A DNA stretch of 64,000 nt from Prochilodus magdalenae (taxonomy: Eukaryota > Chordata > Actinopteri > Characiformes > Prochilodontidae). The stretch covers positions 62,001 to 126,000 of the forward strand of contig JAMWET010000017.1 in NCBI GenBank assembly GCA_024036415.1, given 5' to 3'. The position numbers and the translations under genes are program-made. Shown here one piece after another: positions 1-11,956 of this stretch (positions are counted from its first letter, which is position 1; every line of letters starts with the position of its first letter). Below the pieces are notes generated by a model that was not told where the DNA came from, searched no databases, and saw only the letters and a program-made list of their open reading frames with translations.

Positions 1-73
1 ACAAGTGGGTTTTCATATATAGATGTAGGACATATATGTGTGTATATAGGTGTGTGTATATATTAATCAAAAA

Positions 74-506
74 AATAGTTGCGCCCAGAAGGAGTCAACT
101 GTCAGGAATGAAACTCTGTTGGTGAGTTTGACATTATGAGACATACGAATCATACAAGTTTTACACTCGGCAGTGCATGATGACGTAAGCAACGGCGGGC
201 CTTATCTCTGTACCTGACTGACCCAAGGACATTCAGCGAGCAGTGATGGCCAATATTAGTCATCCTGTTAGTGCTTGCACCACTGGCTGTTACTCAGAAT
301 GGCAGCGGGTCATTTTTAAGTGCATGTCGAGAAGGCCTGATGTCAGTCCACCTCCACCCATATCACAGAATCTGCAGGATCTGTGTTTAAGTATTTGAGC
401 TGCATTGGATGGGTTATTGCAGGACACCATTAAGAACATCTACAACTCCATGCTGACATGTATGCACGTTGCAATCTGACCTTTCCTTCTGGGTGTGACT
501 ATTTTA
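74..506 (+). mobile_element. Tc1/mariner-like remnant in ERLEC1 intron
   Basis: Imperfect terminal inverted repeats face each other: AATAGTTGCGCCCAGAAGG at the left and, inverted, AATAGTCACACCCAGAAGG at the right. Inside, at about 361-475 on the + strand, is a decayed transposase C-terminus (SQNLQDL, then after a stop LDGLLQDTIKNIYNSM) of the type found at the end of Tc1 transposases. The catalytic part is lost. Confidence 0.6.
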
Positions 507-570
507 TCGATGATTTTTAGAAAATAGTAGAAAATAAAATAATACCCATCATTTTCTTTGTTTTATACAG

Positions 571-794
571 GTGCTAAGTAAGAACATAGAAGGCCAGTTG
601 ACTCCTTACTACCCTGTGGAGATGGCGAATGGGACCCCATGTCCACTCAAACAGAACAAACCTCGCTCCACATCTGTGCTGTATGTCTGCCATCCAGAGG
701 CTAAGCATGAGATTCTTTCCATTGCTGAGGTTACAACCTGCGAGTATGAGGTGGTGGTCTTGACACCGCTGCTATGTGCCCATCCAAAGTACAG
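571..794 (+). CDS. ERLEC1: ERLEC1 exon: end of MRH domain 1
   Basis: Acceptor TTTTATACAG precedes it and the donor is AG|GTACAC. It encodes [15 protein letters not shown] and the MRH1 end [18 protein letters not shown], very close to human. It enters in phase 0 and leaves two bases (AG) of an Arg codon. Confidence 0.96.
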
Positions 795-3700
795 GTACAC
801 AGTACACGCAGACCACATACGCAACAGCCTAACAGGTCCATAACAGTTTCATTTCTCTTAATTAGTTTGCCATACTTGTGTGGGGAGTTCATGTCAAGTT
901 AACAGATTTGATGAACCATAGTCCTTGTAAGAAAGTCAGGTGGTTTGCCAGCTGTTTTTAGATGCCTCTGGACAGTTTTCTTTCAAGTCATGTAAAACCA
1001 GACAGGGCTGTTTGAGAGGGAACCTAAATACTTGAAACCAAAGTTAGATAAGTTGGTTTGCTTATGATGAGAGCTTGACTGACCAGAGTTTTAGAAAATG
1101 GTGAATTAAGGGGAATTCTGCAGAATTAGGGATTAGAAGATAAAGACTTTTTTAGATATTTACAACTAAGAGATTATCTTACAAGCGAAATACAAAATGC
1201 GCAAGTTTTCATGTATGTTTAAAAAGTGTTAGATGTAGTAGTGAAGATTTACAGTGGGACACAATTTTAGGTGACATCCCAGCTTTACCGCAGCCTGAGG
1301 CAATGTCAGACTTCCTCAACTTTATACATAAAAAAGCTGAATGGGAGAGAGAGTTAAGCATTGATATTACAGAGGAAGAGTGGACTAAAACGTGTATAAC
1401 ACAGTACATGACCACTAACTCAAGGATATGGAAAGAATTTGAATGGAAGACTTTGACTTATTTGATAACTCCTGAAATACGGAGTGAATAAACTGGTCAC
1501 CAACAGCCATGTTGGAGGATGTGTGGGAATAAGCAGGCTAATCATACACATTTTGGGTTATTATTCAGTCCCTAAATAATGCAGACGTATGTATCTTGGA
1601 CATATAGATGAACATGTTATGGATATCGATAAATATTTGACAAATCTGACAGCCAGCAAAAAAAGCAATAACACAAAATTGGTATAAAATTGAACTCCCC
1701 TCAACAGAACACTGGGTGGAATTTGTAAGACAAATCTAAATTCCAGAAAAAAAATACTTGCCAACTTTGATTGAGGGAAAATGACACCAAATGACACCAT
1801 TAGGGAAAAATAGACATAAATGCAAGGATATTGTATTTTTTAACATGAGGTTTGTAACCATACACAACCATTTTCTCCCTTGTTTCCCCCCCTCACCCTT
1901 TGTTCCCCCTCTTTCTTATCTTACATCTATGTCTACATGTGTAAATAAAAATAAAAGTCAGTAAACATTTGAATTCACTAATAAAATCTCACAAAAAAAT
2001 AAATGGTTTGCAGCGTTTGGCTTAGTAAAACAAAAAAATGATTGTTCAACTTGCTTTGGCTATTGTGTTTGCACAGATCTCCACAATGAGAAGGACAACA
2101 TTGTCATTGCTACTCCACGTTGTTTATAATATCAATACTGTCAATCAGTCAACTTGCAGTGCATTGAGAGTGACACGTTTGTACAGTGTAGCTGAGCAAG
2201 TTGAATGAAATAAAATTAAACTGTGAGAAAATGACAGGTGATCCAGTCACTAGACCAAGTTGAATGAGTTCCATTATTTATAGAGAGCATAAATCTGACT
2301 TTGGATGTCATACGGAGGTAAACCTGCAGTTTAAACTAATTCTAGATGTCTTCTTCCAAGATCATGACGCATCCGTTTTTCTTAGGTTTAAGTCGTCCCC
2401 AGTAAATGCCATTTTGTGCCAGGCTCTGGCAGGCTCCCCCCTCAGACCCTACAGTCTTTCACAGCTGGACCAGCAGCAAGAAGAGCTGCTCAGGCCGCAT
2501 TTCAGCCCTGCCACTGTGAGAGAGGTGAGGGAAACCAGGGAAACTTACATCTACTATAAGACTTAGGACTAGTTACTTGGGATGTGAGTTGCAGTTCACT
2601 TTCTGTCTTTCTTTTTCAGGAGGACACTTCTCCTGTGCGGGAAGAGGCTTATAGTTCTACTCACAAGCCCCTGGCCGTTGGAGGTCAAGCTCAGGTCACA
2701 GTAGGTACCACCCACATCTCCCGCCTGACTGACGAACAGCTCATCAAGGAGTTCTTGAGTGGATCCTACTGTCTGCATGGGGTGAGACCACAATACATCA
2801 GAATACTCCACTTCACAAGCTCTGACTCCAGGTTCAGCTTCTTGTGAACAGCTACAGGAATGAATTCTAATCCTATAGTTTTATTTTGTATTAGTATGAT
2901 TAGGCTTGACCAATATGTTCAATGTTTTTGTGACATTAACTGAGTTGACATTTTTGCTTTAAAATTCTGATGAGAAATAATTATGCACAAAGAATTAAAT
3001 GAGCAAAAATGGATATTGTCAGAGTGTGACACAGCTGTTTGACACACAAGAAACAAAACAACTTACTGCAATACTGATAGAAAATTTCATTTAAAGATAC
3101 TCTCAACTAAATGTTTCATCAGTGTAGGAGGCAGGAAACGACTACATCCCTTTTTGACCAAACAAAGTAGTAAAGTAAATGAAGTATGTCATTTTTACCG
3201 GTATTTTACTGTAACTTTAACTGTTATTAATTTGAATAATAATGAGATTGTTAACAATATGCTACAAATGTTTAAAGAAATATTGTCCAAGCCTCATAGT
3301 TTTTTCTAGGATATTTAAAAATTCTTCTTCTAAGATTTGGCAATTTGCTAACTACTTGTAATCTTCTGTTTAGGGCGTTGGATGGTGGAAATACGAATTC
3401 TGTTATGGAAAGCATGTCCATCAGTATCATGAGGTAAGAGTAGAGAACTTACTCAGTTTCTGTTTTTATTTATTTTTGTCTCTTTTTTTATCTGATGTTT
3501 ACTAATGCTAATTAGTGATGCTAATATCACTTAAACTAAATGAAACTTGCACTGCAGTCCTTAAGTAATTGGACAGTGAGACAGAATACCCTGTTTTGTC
3601 CAAATACCTATTGTTCAGTTCAATTCTGCTATGAATCTTACAAGATATGCACCGGTGTATTACTAAATTTCATTGCCCTCAGTTTGATTTTTTTAGAATT

Positions 3701-5925
3701 GTTTGTTAACAACTACACTAAATGTGACTGCAGGAATTGTTTTTGCACAGTATTAACAGTACCCGTTTATTATTTTAACCAAAAAGTGCAGACTTCTGAG
3801 AAGCATGTACTCTGCCTTTACAAGCACTAGTGAACAATGGGTTTTCTAAAGACCTCAATGTATCTAAATGCACTCTAACAGGATAGAGATTAAGTTCAAG
3901 CAGAGGTTTAACAATGTTTTCAGGTATTTTAAGATAAATGTTAAATATGGTTTTAAATTTGTAACGTTTTTATTTATAATTATTTTACGTTTCTTTATTT
4001 TAATCTTGATTGTACAGACATTTAAATTCTATATACTTGATGTGACCCTATGCTGTACGTTTATTTTATTAAAGCACATTTTGTTACCAAACAATCATTA
4101 CATACACTGAAACTTAACCAAATGTGTTTTAGTGTGGATGAATAACAAGTATTGATGTTATATCAATTTGATGTTGGTGATGTCTGTGAATAGCCTGATT
4201 CCCCAGATAGTCTCTCAGACAAAGAAGAAAAATTCATTTTTGCTTTATTGGGTTTACTTTTTTTTTTTTTTGCAGCATCCTATGTGAAAAGCTCATTATA
4301 AGCTCCAAATATGGATTTTCATCCAACAACTGTGTATACTTTGGGATATGCTGTGGAATATACACACATCTTCTATTAGCTAGATGTTCTCCTTTTCAAG
4401 CATTTTCTAATTGATTTCACGTTGATTCACTTTTACTTTCTGTGCTTGTAATTAAGAGGCTAGACCTCACTTTACTCTTTACATGTCTTTATAGGATCAG
4501 TTTTATAACTACTACTGTTATATACACTGCTTCCAATTGTAAATGCTTTATATCCAAGGCAAAATAGACAAACAATGGCTTTCTTGCATGTTGTCACAGG
4601 ACAAGGAACAAGGAAAGAGTATTGTAGTGGTGGGCACCTGGAATCGAGAGGAGCATTTAGAGTGGGCCAAGAAGAATGTGGCTCGTACCTATCAGCTCAA
4701 AGACGATGGAACACAGAAAGTGAAGTATGGTGTATTTTATATGTTGTCTTTAAAGGGATATTCAGTCAAAACTTTTAATTTACAATTAATCTATAATCTG
4801 TAGCATAGCATTGCCCCCTCAGCCTCAACCAAAAAATCTCTTCACAGCAATAAGGAAATGCTCACTCCACGTATATAGAGGCTAATAAATATAAACATCA
4901 TATTTGCTGTCTTACCTGTAATAGTAGCAATTTCTTCTCCTTTAGCCAGTTAATATCCAGGAGTTAGTAACAGCCTGTGTCATGTATCCATCCCAAAATG
5001 CTTGTATTTTTACAAATGTTCCTCTTACATCCAAGGAACATCATCAATGGGTAATTAAAAGTGGGCTTTTAAATGATAAAATGACTTGAGATGACTGCAG
5101 CACTAGTGTAGATGCAAGCAGGCATCCAATGTATTAATGTTCAAATTCTTCATTTTGCCCCTTTACATTATCTGATTTTACCGCATTGACAGGGTGGTTT
5201 CCCACTTCTACAGCCATGGAGACACGTGTGACCTAACAGGGAAGCCAAGACAGGTCATTGTGAAACTCAAGTAAGGGCCTCTATTAGCCTGTAGAAGAAT
5301 GTGTTTAAGCCAGCAAGCTTTAACCAGTGAATGTGTACAAACGCTGTTGTTCTTTCACTCCTAGGTGTAAGGAATCGGAGTCTCCTCATGCTGTTACTGT
5401 GTACCTGTTGGAGCCCCAAACCTGCCAATATATTTTAGGGGTAAGAACCTAAGAGCGTAATGTCAAGGTTTTAGCCAAAAAATGTATGCACATTTTCTGG
5501 TATCCCAAATGGACTTTATCAACCAAGACATATTTGAAGTTTTGAACAGGCACTACAATAATATAACAGGAATCCATGTCAGGCTGAAAAAAGATTAACT
5601 TCATAGTTAGTGCAAGATACACATCATTCACCCCTTTAGCATAAAACCTAATCACTCCAGCAATGTCTGTTGTCTCTGTGGTTGGCATAGCAACAGTCCA
5701 GCTGATCAGTTTTGTCCTCTAAAAAGCTAAAAAGGTTCCACCATTGTTGCAAGTAAAACAACTTGCTTGGTGTTATGTAGAGCCCTTTTTGCATAAAGAA
5801 AAATGATGTAAATCTTGAAGATGCATGGCTTATTTTTTTTTCTTTCTGTGCAGGTTGAATCTCCAGTTATCTGTAGGATTCTAGACACTGCTGATGAGAA
5901 TGGCCTTCTGTCCATCCCTAGCTAG
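571..5925 (+). CDS. ERLEC1: ERLEC1 (ER lectin 1 / XTP3-B), 3' eight coding exons, gene level
   Basis: ERLEC1 is a luminal ER lectin that binds trimmed N-glycans and works with the SEL1L-HRD1 complex in ER-associated degradation (family knowledge). Eight exons (given separately) join in phase to 311 codons and a TAG stop; human ERLEC1 has 483 residues, so roughly the first 170, with signal peptide and most of MRH domain 1, lie before base 1. The visible part runs from the end of MRH1 ([11 protein letters not shown]) through a linker to complete MRH2, which starts at the [11 protein letters not shown] motif. MRH2 keeps the four sugar-contact residues expected from OS-9: Gln in HVHQYH, Arg in KPRQV, Glu in LLEPQ and Tyr in CQYIL, plus six cysteines. 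There is no KDEL-type tail, as in the human protein. The gene converges on GPR75. The identity is very secure; the absent 5' part is outside the window. Confidence 0.97.
1250..1965 (+). mobile_element. L1-type LINE ORF2 3' fragment
   Basis: The + strand codes for [17 protein letters not shown] and later [17 protein letters not shown], the pattern after the reverse-transcriptase domain of L1-clade ORF2 proteins, followed by a decayed Cys/His-type region and an A-rich tail with AATAAAA near 1946. It is truncated at the 5' end and interrupted by stops, in an ERLEC1 intron. Confidence 0.55.
2386..2524 (+). CDS. ERLEC1: ERLEC1 exon: inter-MRH linker
   Basis: The first base completes the split Arg, then [18 protein letters not shown] follows, ending VRE|GTGAGG. 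It matches human RASPVNDIFCQSLPGSP in the linker between the two lectin domains. Confidence 0.95.
2620..2781 (+). CDS. ERLEC1: ERLEC1 exon: linker to MRH2 start
   Basis: Acceptor CTTTTTCAG. It encodes 54 codons from EDTSPVREE to SGSYCLHG, with the conserved [20 protein letters not shown] stretch. Phase 0 at both ends. Confidence 0.96.
2782..3373 (+). other. ERLEC1 intron, no further feature seen
   Basis: AT-rich intron sequence. I see no exon, repeat ends or RNA gene. The introns at 3434-4599, 4725-5192 and 5441-5853 are likewise plain. Confidence 0.6.
3374..3433 (+). CDS. ERLEC1: ERLEC1 exon: MRH2 tryptophan and Gln motif
   Basis: Twenty codons, [20 protein letters not shown], identical to the human stretch. 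It holds the paired tryptophans and the sugar-binding Gln. Phase 0 at both ends; donor GAG|GTAAGA. Confidence 0.97.
4600..4724 (+). CDS. ERLEC1: ERLEC1 exon: MRH2 middle
   Basis: Acceptor TGTCACAG. It encodes [19 protein letters not shown] and [19 protein letters not shown], and leaves AA of a Lys codon at donor AA|GTATGG. Confidence 0.96.
5193..5270 (+). CDS. ERLEC1: ERLEC1 exon: MRH2 arginine motif
   Basis: It encodes [20 protein letters not shown] then VIVKL, carrying the sugar-contact Arg in KPRQ. Acceptor TTGACAG, donor AA|GTAAGG. Confidence 0.96.
5365..5440 (+). CDS. ERLEC1: ERLEC1 exon: MRH2 Glu/Tyr motif
   Basis: It encodes [19 protein letters not shown] then TCQYILG, containing the Glu (LEP) and Tyr (QYI) that complete the MRH sugar site. 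Donor GGG|GTAAGA. Confidence 0.96.
5854..5925 (+). CDS. ERLEC1: ERLEC1 last coding exon with TAG stop
   Basis: Acceptor TTTCTGTGCAG. It encodes [20 protein letters not shown] and ends IPS-stop, like human ...SLPN. The stop is at 5923-5925. Confidence 0.97.
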   Translation, partial: VESPVICRILDTADENGLLSIPS

Positions 5926-7563
5926 AAACAACAAAAAAGGACATGTGTGTGCATCAGCCTGAGTGGTGTTTTTGAAGGGGAGGCATGTGATCTGAGACTC
6001 AAAGAATGGAATGAGAAAGTGGGAACTCCAAGGAAGCTCCTGAATCTACAACTTCTTCTTTCTCCCTTGAAGAACACTGTCTCAGTCTGGACTGAGCAGT
6101 GGACGAACTCTTCAGCCAGTGCTTTGTTGAAAAGTACATTTGTTCTGGAAATCCTCATGAGACTAAAAGAAAAGAGAGAGATTACTGTCATGTGCTGGAC
6201 AATCTCTTTTTTTTTTGCCCTCTGTTATTTTATATCGTTTTTTCCCCTCTTATTTTGGCTTGGTAACTGTCCATGAATGTCACACACACTGCAGTGGTCT
6301 TGAACACTTGACACTTGAAATGGTCAGAACTGAATGAAATCGCTTGTTTCTTTTTGAGGAGGGTAATATATGGGGTTAACTGTTTCTATTTATGTCACTT
6401 GTTTGTTAATTACATGCTGTTTGTTAGCATTTGGCACTCTGGCATTCAGAAATTTAAGAAATCATTCAGTTAAAGTTCGGTTAAAGGTGACAAAGTGAAT
6501 TAAGAAAATGTGCAAAAGCATAGGTGTTACAGGCGCTGAATTGTGTCATTTTAAGTGATAGATATAGAGTTAAATTCTGCATTCTCTATATGACCTAAGA
6601 CTTGTGTTCAATAGCTAGTTCAATTGCTCAAATCACAACAACAAGGATGGCAAGATTGGATCAGACTCTTTTTGCCCTTCAGTAGTCGATGCAGCAGTTT
6701 CTACCTAATAACAGTATCTGCCAGTACCATTGTGCCATGCCTGATTATGTTGATAAAATATTTAAAATAGTTGGTCAAAAAATTGGTGAATCTATGGAGA
6801 CTATTTTCCTTTAAAAACAGCCTACATGCCAACATACCAAAATCTCAGAAATAACTACTGTGTGTTGAAAAAGGTTCCTAATTCATAATTTCTGTTCACT
6901 TTCAGGTGTTTAGTTTTAGGAGACATAACCTGGTAACCCATGGTTCCTGTCATCACTGTGAACGGTTCTCTCTAGAACGGTGCATTTCCCATCAAGTAAA
7001 TGGCTTTGTTTACATCTCAACTATTTCTACCTGTTGGGGGAGGGGGGACTGTTGGAGACAATTTGTCTGCATTAATTGACTCTGCCCATGTGACCTTAGA
7101 ATGTCGGTTTCTCATCAGTCAAATACAGGTGTTGTGTTTTTTTTTTTTTATCACAGCCTTTACTAACGAGTGTGTGCCCTGGCAATGATAAAAACGTAAC
7201 ACTAGATGGAGCTATTTACTGGTGACTCTTCATTATGATCCTCATTGCTGGCAGAGGATGGAAGTTGATCACCGTTACTATTATTCAGTACATCTGATCA
7301 GGGGTAGGGGTAATGCTACTGGGGGATATTTCTCAAAGCAGGATTTTTAGTCAAGCCTGTCCAATAGGAATAGAGCCATGGGACAAGAGGACTATCTTTG
7401 GTTTTAAGTGATTTGGCTAATTTAGAAATCCTACTTTGTGAAATAAAAAAAAAAAAAAAAGAAAAGAAAAGCTACCCTTTAGCAGAGTTTACTATAGTTG
7501 TTGGATGCATCAAAATTTTGCACAGTTTTGAATATTAAATAAAAAGCTGGTGTTAAAAAAAAT
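5926..7563 (+). other. ERLEC1: ERLEC1 3' UTR (probable)
   Basis: No coding signal follows the stop. An AATAAA at 7538-7543 is the most likely poly(A) signal; a second AATAAA at 7442 opens a long A run and could be an earlier site or a retroposed tail. The true 3' end is inferred, not seen. Confidence 0.5.
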
Positions 7564-8820
7564 CTAAACCACAGATATTGACAGACAGTAACAAAAGGCT
7601 GTAATATTTTTACACATAAGCTAAATATGCCTTAAAACTAATATGCCATATAAACTAATATGTCTTAAGGGCTTAATACATCTCTGTATAGTCAAATACT
7701 GTCCAAACATACATACTAAAGAAGTGTTGCATTCTCAGAATAAGCTTTTGACCAAAGAGCCCTCTCTTGTTCAGCAAACATATAATTGGGCAGTTGAGAT
7801 GAGGTCAACATAGGAAAAAATCCACTTGCAAAACATTTAATAAGATATAAAATGTAGAACACATTCACAAATAATACATTATCTTAAAGGAAAAATGCAA
7901 CATTTTCCTCAAAAATCACAATTTTCTCCAGTTTTTAGTGTTTTAAAATGATGTTTCTTTTGTGAAATGCATTATTATTGTCCATACACTTCCACAAGGC
8001 ACAAAGCTGATTACATACATTCTGCTAATGTGACTATACAGTAACGATACATGGGAATCGGCCATCAGTTTATTATTTTAATTTTGGATGGTCTGTATTA
8101 CATTATGATGTCTTGTAGGTGCACTCACTGTACACAGCTTCCATGAATCTTCCTTATGAAATTGAAATACCAGTTTGGCCCCTTAACAAGCAAATAATGT
8201 TATTTATGTTGGCATTGGTTTATAGACACTAAACTGGTTCAGTTGATGCCGTTAACTTTGGCCGCCTCCCTCTCTAAGAGCACAGGTAACTTTATATATT
8301 GTAGGAAAAACATTTTTATCAAGATACAGGTAAATAATGCTTTTGTGCTAAACATTTTTAGTGAATTCTATTAAAGTGATAATTCACGGTGCACCAAACC
8401 AAACTGTATTTAATAACCACTAAACATTAAACTGTATAGTTTTATGCCTTGTTAAAGCTTATGGAAGTTGCCCATCTTTCTATCTGACATGTGCTGTAGT
8501 TTAAAACACTGATTGGAAAAAATATGGTTTTGTGAAATATGGTAAGTTTCCTTTAATGAAGAATACACACACATCCTCACATTATGAAAAAATTCATGGT
8601 TATGCAAAAATAGAATATCCTTCAAGGAACATTAACACTTCAGGGATTGAAACAATTACTTTCATACTTTCAACTGAATTAATATCCACTTTTTATGTGC
8701 TGTAATGCACAGTCTCCTGAAAAAGCATCACTAGTAAACCACAAGCACATACTGTAATGCTCCCTTATACACACCGTAAGCAAGCACATTGACATTCTAA
8801 TGCGGTGCTCTGAAAGCCTC
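7564..8820 (-). other. GPR75: GPR75 3' UTR and gap between convergent genes
   Basis: ERLEC1 and GPR75 converge here. On the - strand an AATAAA lies at 8069-8074, about 750 bases after the GPR75 stop, which would leave about 500 bases between the two transcripts. No other gene is visible. Confidence 0.45.
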
Positions 8821-10473
8821 TCACACTGAAGGGATGGGGATTTGATGGGCTGAGGTACTGTCAAAGTCCTGCAGGGCTTCCTGGTGGGTGTGGTAGTGCA
8901 TGGCCACGTAGCTCTTGGCAAAGGCGGTAGTCTGAGAGTTGACCGGTTGCAGGCTGTTAGGGGAACTGGGTCCAGCTGAGGGGCTGCTGTTGTAAATGCT
9001 GTAGTAGGGCTCTATACGAGTGTTGATGGGCGTGGAGGTGCTCGGAGGCCGGGGCCTACATCCAGCCATGGCATGTGGACTGGGCATGCTGTCGCGGGAG
9101 TGGCTAGGTCCGCAGGCCTGGTCCACCAGCCGCCTTTGCGGCTTAGGAGACAGCACATATGCCGAGTTGGTCTCATGGTGCGAGGATTTATTGCGGTTGA
9201 CCTCAAGGCTTCCCTTACCCATGGCATGGAGTCGGGTCTTGTGCTTGCAGCAAAGGAAGCTGAGCGCCAGCCACTGGAGGCAGCAGAGCACCCGGCGGCG
9301 TAGGCCCGCACTGTTCCGAGAGTACACAAACGGGTTTATGCCTGACTTGAGGAAGATGAGAGCGAACCCGAAAAGTTCAAATTGGTAGTGAACAAATCCA
9401 CTTTCTGGTGACAAGACATCCTGTGCCAAAGACACGCCCATGGGCAAGCAGCAAAAGAGCACAGAGATGACTATTACCACGCATGTCACCACAGCTTTGG
9501 AATCCTTGGCTGTGGAAAGATTGACTGTGGATACTATCTGACAGCAGGTGGCTCCTGTGGCAGCCCCTGGCACCAGGGCACCACTGTTTCGCTTTGTGAA
9601 CGGGTGCGTCTGCACGTGGTGAAGCTTGTTGTAGGTCTGGTTACGATATAGGGAGGGCACTGGGACAGCACACTGCATGCCCTCGTAACCAGCAGCAATG
9701 AAGGGCGGTGGTGGGCCCGGGGGGCGGGTGGCGTCCACTGTGATGATGGGACATTTGCGAACTTGGGCATTCTTGCGCAACGCTTGCGCAATCATAAGGT
9801 ACGAGATGGACACCACGCCAACACAGAAGGCAAAATCCGCGAGGTACACATACAAGACCACCTTGGCCCGGTTCCCTGTAAGGCCAAAATGGGGTAGGCA
9901 GGGGCCTGGGCTCCTGGGATAGGCTCGCAAAGTGACCAGAGCTGCCAGAGTGAAACTAGAGGTCCACAATAGGGCAGTAAGGGCTAAGGTGCAAGGAAAG
10001 GAGGCAGTGTGATTTGGCTGTTGACCAAGAACCATGCGTAACCGATGCAGGGCAATGACAGCCACCGTCTCCAGGGACATGATGATGAAACCTGAGCTGG
10101 TGAGGTGGAAGGCAAAGCAGAAGCCTTTGGACACACCGCCTCCGCTGTCCCCCGCATCCAGGAAGAGTACAAGCGCAAACATGGGCACGGTGACACAGCA
10201 GATGAAAAGGTCGCAGAAGGATAAGTTGAGGATCATGAAGTCAAAGTTGGTACGGAACTTGCGAAACGCAGGGTCGAAAAAAGACAGGAACACCACCAGG
10301 TTACCATAGGAGCCCAGGCAAAAGATGAGGATGAGAAGCATGGAGCAGGATGCCAGCGTAGCTGTGTGGATCAAGGCCCAGCCGCTGGGGGATGGACGCT
10401 GCCCTGAGGTGCTGTTGAAGGCCTGGCGCCTTCCAAAGTCTGCCAGGTCCAAAGGCCAGGCAGTGGTGTTCAT
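8821..10473 (-). CDS. GPR75: GPR75, orphan class A-type 7TM receptor
   Basis: Intronless coding sequence of 550 codons from the chosen start, ending IPIPSV (human IPVPSV). GPR75 is a plasma-membrane G-protein-coupled receptor; CCL5 and 20-HETE have been reported as ligands and loss of function is linked to leanness in people (literature). Seen here: two N-glycosylation sites before TM1, TM1 near [18 protein letters not shown]2 [19 protein letters not shown]3 ending [11 protein letters not shown] where HRL replaces DRY, TM6 [19 protein letters not shown], and TM7 [11 protein letters not shown] with NPFVY for NPxxY. A cysteine cluster ([14 protein letters not shown]) after TM7 is a likely palmitoylation or helix-8 site. 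The long tail keeps [10 protein letters not shown] and [19 protein letters not shown]. An ATG three codons upstream (10482) is in frame, but the second has the better context (ACCATGA) and matches human MNST. Confidence 0.97.
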   Translation of the reverse strand: MNTTAWPLDLADFGRRQAFNSTSGQRPSPSGWALIHTATLASCSMLLILIFCLGSYGNLVVFLSFFDPAFRKFRTNFDFMILNLSFCDLFICCVTVPMFALVLFLDAGDSGGGVSKGFCFAFHLTSSGFIIMSLETVAVIALHRLRMVLGQQPNHTASFPCTLALTALLWTSSFTLAALVTLRAYPRSPGPCLPHFGLTGNRAKVVLYVYLADFAFCVGVVSISYLMIAQALRKNAQVRKCPIITVDATRPPGPPPPFIAAGYEGMQCAVPVPSLYRNQTYNKLHHVQTHPFTKRNSGALVPGAATGATCCQIVSTVNLSTAKDSKAVVTCVVIVISVLFCCLPMGVSLAQDVLSPESGFVHYQFELFGFALIFLKSGINPFVYSRNSAGLRRRVLCCLQWLALSFLCCKHKTRLHAMGKGSLEVNRNKSSHHETNSAYVLSPKPQRRLVDQACGPSHSRDSMPSPHAMAGCRPRPPSTSTPINTRIEPYYSIYNSSPSAGPSSPNSLQPVNSQTTAFAKSYVAMHYHTHQEALQDFDSTSAHQIPIPSV

Positions 10474-10577
10474 GGTACACATGAGGGTGGGTTGAGATCA
10501 CAGCCTTACTACTTTACTCACTGTGCGCTGTCCATTAAGGCTGAGCAGTACGTTGCTCAGTTTGTGCTCTTGGAGTG
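10474..10577 (-). other. GPR75: GPR75 5' UTR part of exon 2 with acceptor
   Basis: On the - strand a strong pyrimidine tract ends TGTCCTGCAG|CACTCC, placing a 3' splice site just above 10577. The exon runs from here into the coding sequence, so the receptor has a spliced leader, as in mammals. A second perfect donor (ACA|GTGAGTAAAG) sits inside this leader at 10521. Confidence 0.7.
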
Positions 10578-10710
10578 CTGCAGGACACAGAGAAGGAAAT
10601 GAATGAAGTAAAAGTCTCTCCTACCAATAGCGCTTATAAGGCTTCATGGTTGTTACAAAATCTATTCAAAAAAAATTACATACATAAACTGTTAGCACCT
10701 ACGAGTATGC

Positions 10711-10860
10711 CAGTCTAGCTGGTTAACTAGCATAACTAGCATCCTCCTTTAGTTTGATGGCTCAGCTGGTCTACCAGCTTAACTGGTTTGCCAGCATAGG
10801 GCCATTTTCCCATTTTACACCAAATGAACATCACATGCCAGCTTAGACCATTACCTAAAC
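10711..10860. repeat. CCAGCT/AGCTGG-rich inverted repeat cluster
   Basis: Alternating units such as TAGCTGGTTAACTAG and CAGCTGGTCTACCAGCTTAA, with related GCCAGC words, form a small palindromic cluster in the GPR75 5' intron. This motif style is common in fish DNA-transposon-derived repeats; family not assigned. Confidence 0.4.
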
Positions 10861-10899
10861 AAGCAACAGATTCTCTGGGTTGGATTTTGAGCAATAATA

Positions 10900-11700
10900 C
10901 ACACTAGACTCATATAGGTGTTTCCACCTCGGTAACGGGCAGGGTGGAGTGTAACGCTCACACGACGTTTCGTGGGTGCTGTTGATTGTATCGGGGTTTC
11001 GTAGCGCCCATGTTAATAGGTAGATACGTCTGATGCATTCAAATCGATTCAGCGCCACCCATTTCAGACCAGAATAACGGGCCCAGAGATAAACGTCCAT
11101 TGCATAACATATTGACGGTAAGACCCTGATGCCAGTCGTAATGCCAATTCATGGTCAACCCTAGCCAAACAAAACCCACCTGAATGTATACAGCTACGTG
11201 GCAAAGTGATTTTCCCCTTTCCCTTTTCAGTTAAAACAAGAGAACATGTCCTTACCATGCTGTCCCGTGACTGTCCCGTTTGTGATTCCGTTTTCCATAT
11301 TTGCGGGTATATCTATCGTTTCGCCGTTTTAGAAAACGGGAATGGGCAGAATTAGCGAAAGAGAAACGTTGCCTGTTGATGCCGCGCTAAAAATGAAGGA
11401 GGCGGGTTTTGCCTCAGCTGAGACCGAGTTAGCCCCTGGAGGAGCTAGAAGAAGAGGTTTTGGCAGATGACACGGACTAAATCAAGCAAATCCAGCAAAT
11501 TTGCTATGAGTGAAAAATGAGCCCTGGTATAACGCAGCTTACGTAGGTCATGCAGTCATGCGCGAGGGGGAAAAAGATGATGAGTCGTTCACGAAAGATC
11601 CGACTCCTTTAACTGAACGTCGGGAGCCGACTCTCATTTGGACAGCTGTCTCGTTTTCTTGTGGCGCTGAAGCTAAACACCATAGTATTCCTTTCCTGGA
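10900..11700. promoter_or_regulatory. CpG-containing 5' region of GPR75
   Basis: CpG dinucleotides are clearly more frequent than in the AT-rich flanks, for example around 10930-11060 and 11270-11400. It covers the proposed first exon. No TATA box was identified with confidence. The limits are approximate. Confidence 0.4.
11256..11420 (-). other. GPR75: GPR75 5' exon 1 (non-coding for the receptor)
   Basis: The donor CATG|GTAAGG ends the exon at 11256. The upper boundary is a guess. The exon contains an ATG at 11298 that opens a short ORF running across the splice (described in the findings). Surrounding DNA has many CpG dinucleotides, consistent with a promoter. Confidence 0.55.
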
Positions 11701-11956
11701 TCTATTTGGAACATTTTAGCTCCTGAATCCTCTCGTTATCCCTTTTTTGACAACTGGCTGAATTTTTTAAACAAATTTGTGTTTTTTTGTTAATTAATTT
11801 ATAAGAAATTGTATTTTGGCATGTCATCAAAACTTTATTTATTAAAATCCTGTCGTTAATTTATTTGATTTTATAAAGTATTAAACACATATACATTACA
11901 TTGTCTTGCATAGTAATTTGATGCTTCTAGATACATTACTTATCTAGCTGACTTAC

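Noticed and set aside
9020..9388. Long open frames on the + strand opposite GPR75
   Set aside because: They are antisense shadows of a GC-rich coding exon and encode nothing recognisable.
11560..11700. CpG-rich words TCGTTCACGAAAGATCCGAC as a possible bidirectional promoter
   Set aside because: Resembles a dispersed fish repeat motif, and no gene on the + strand starts here.
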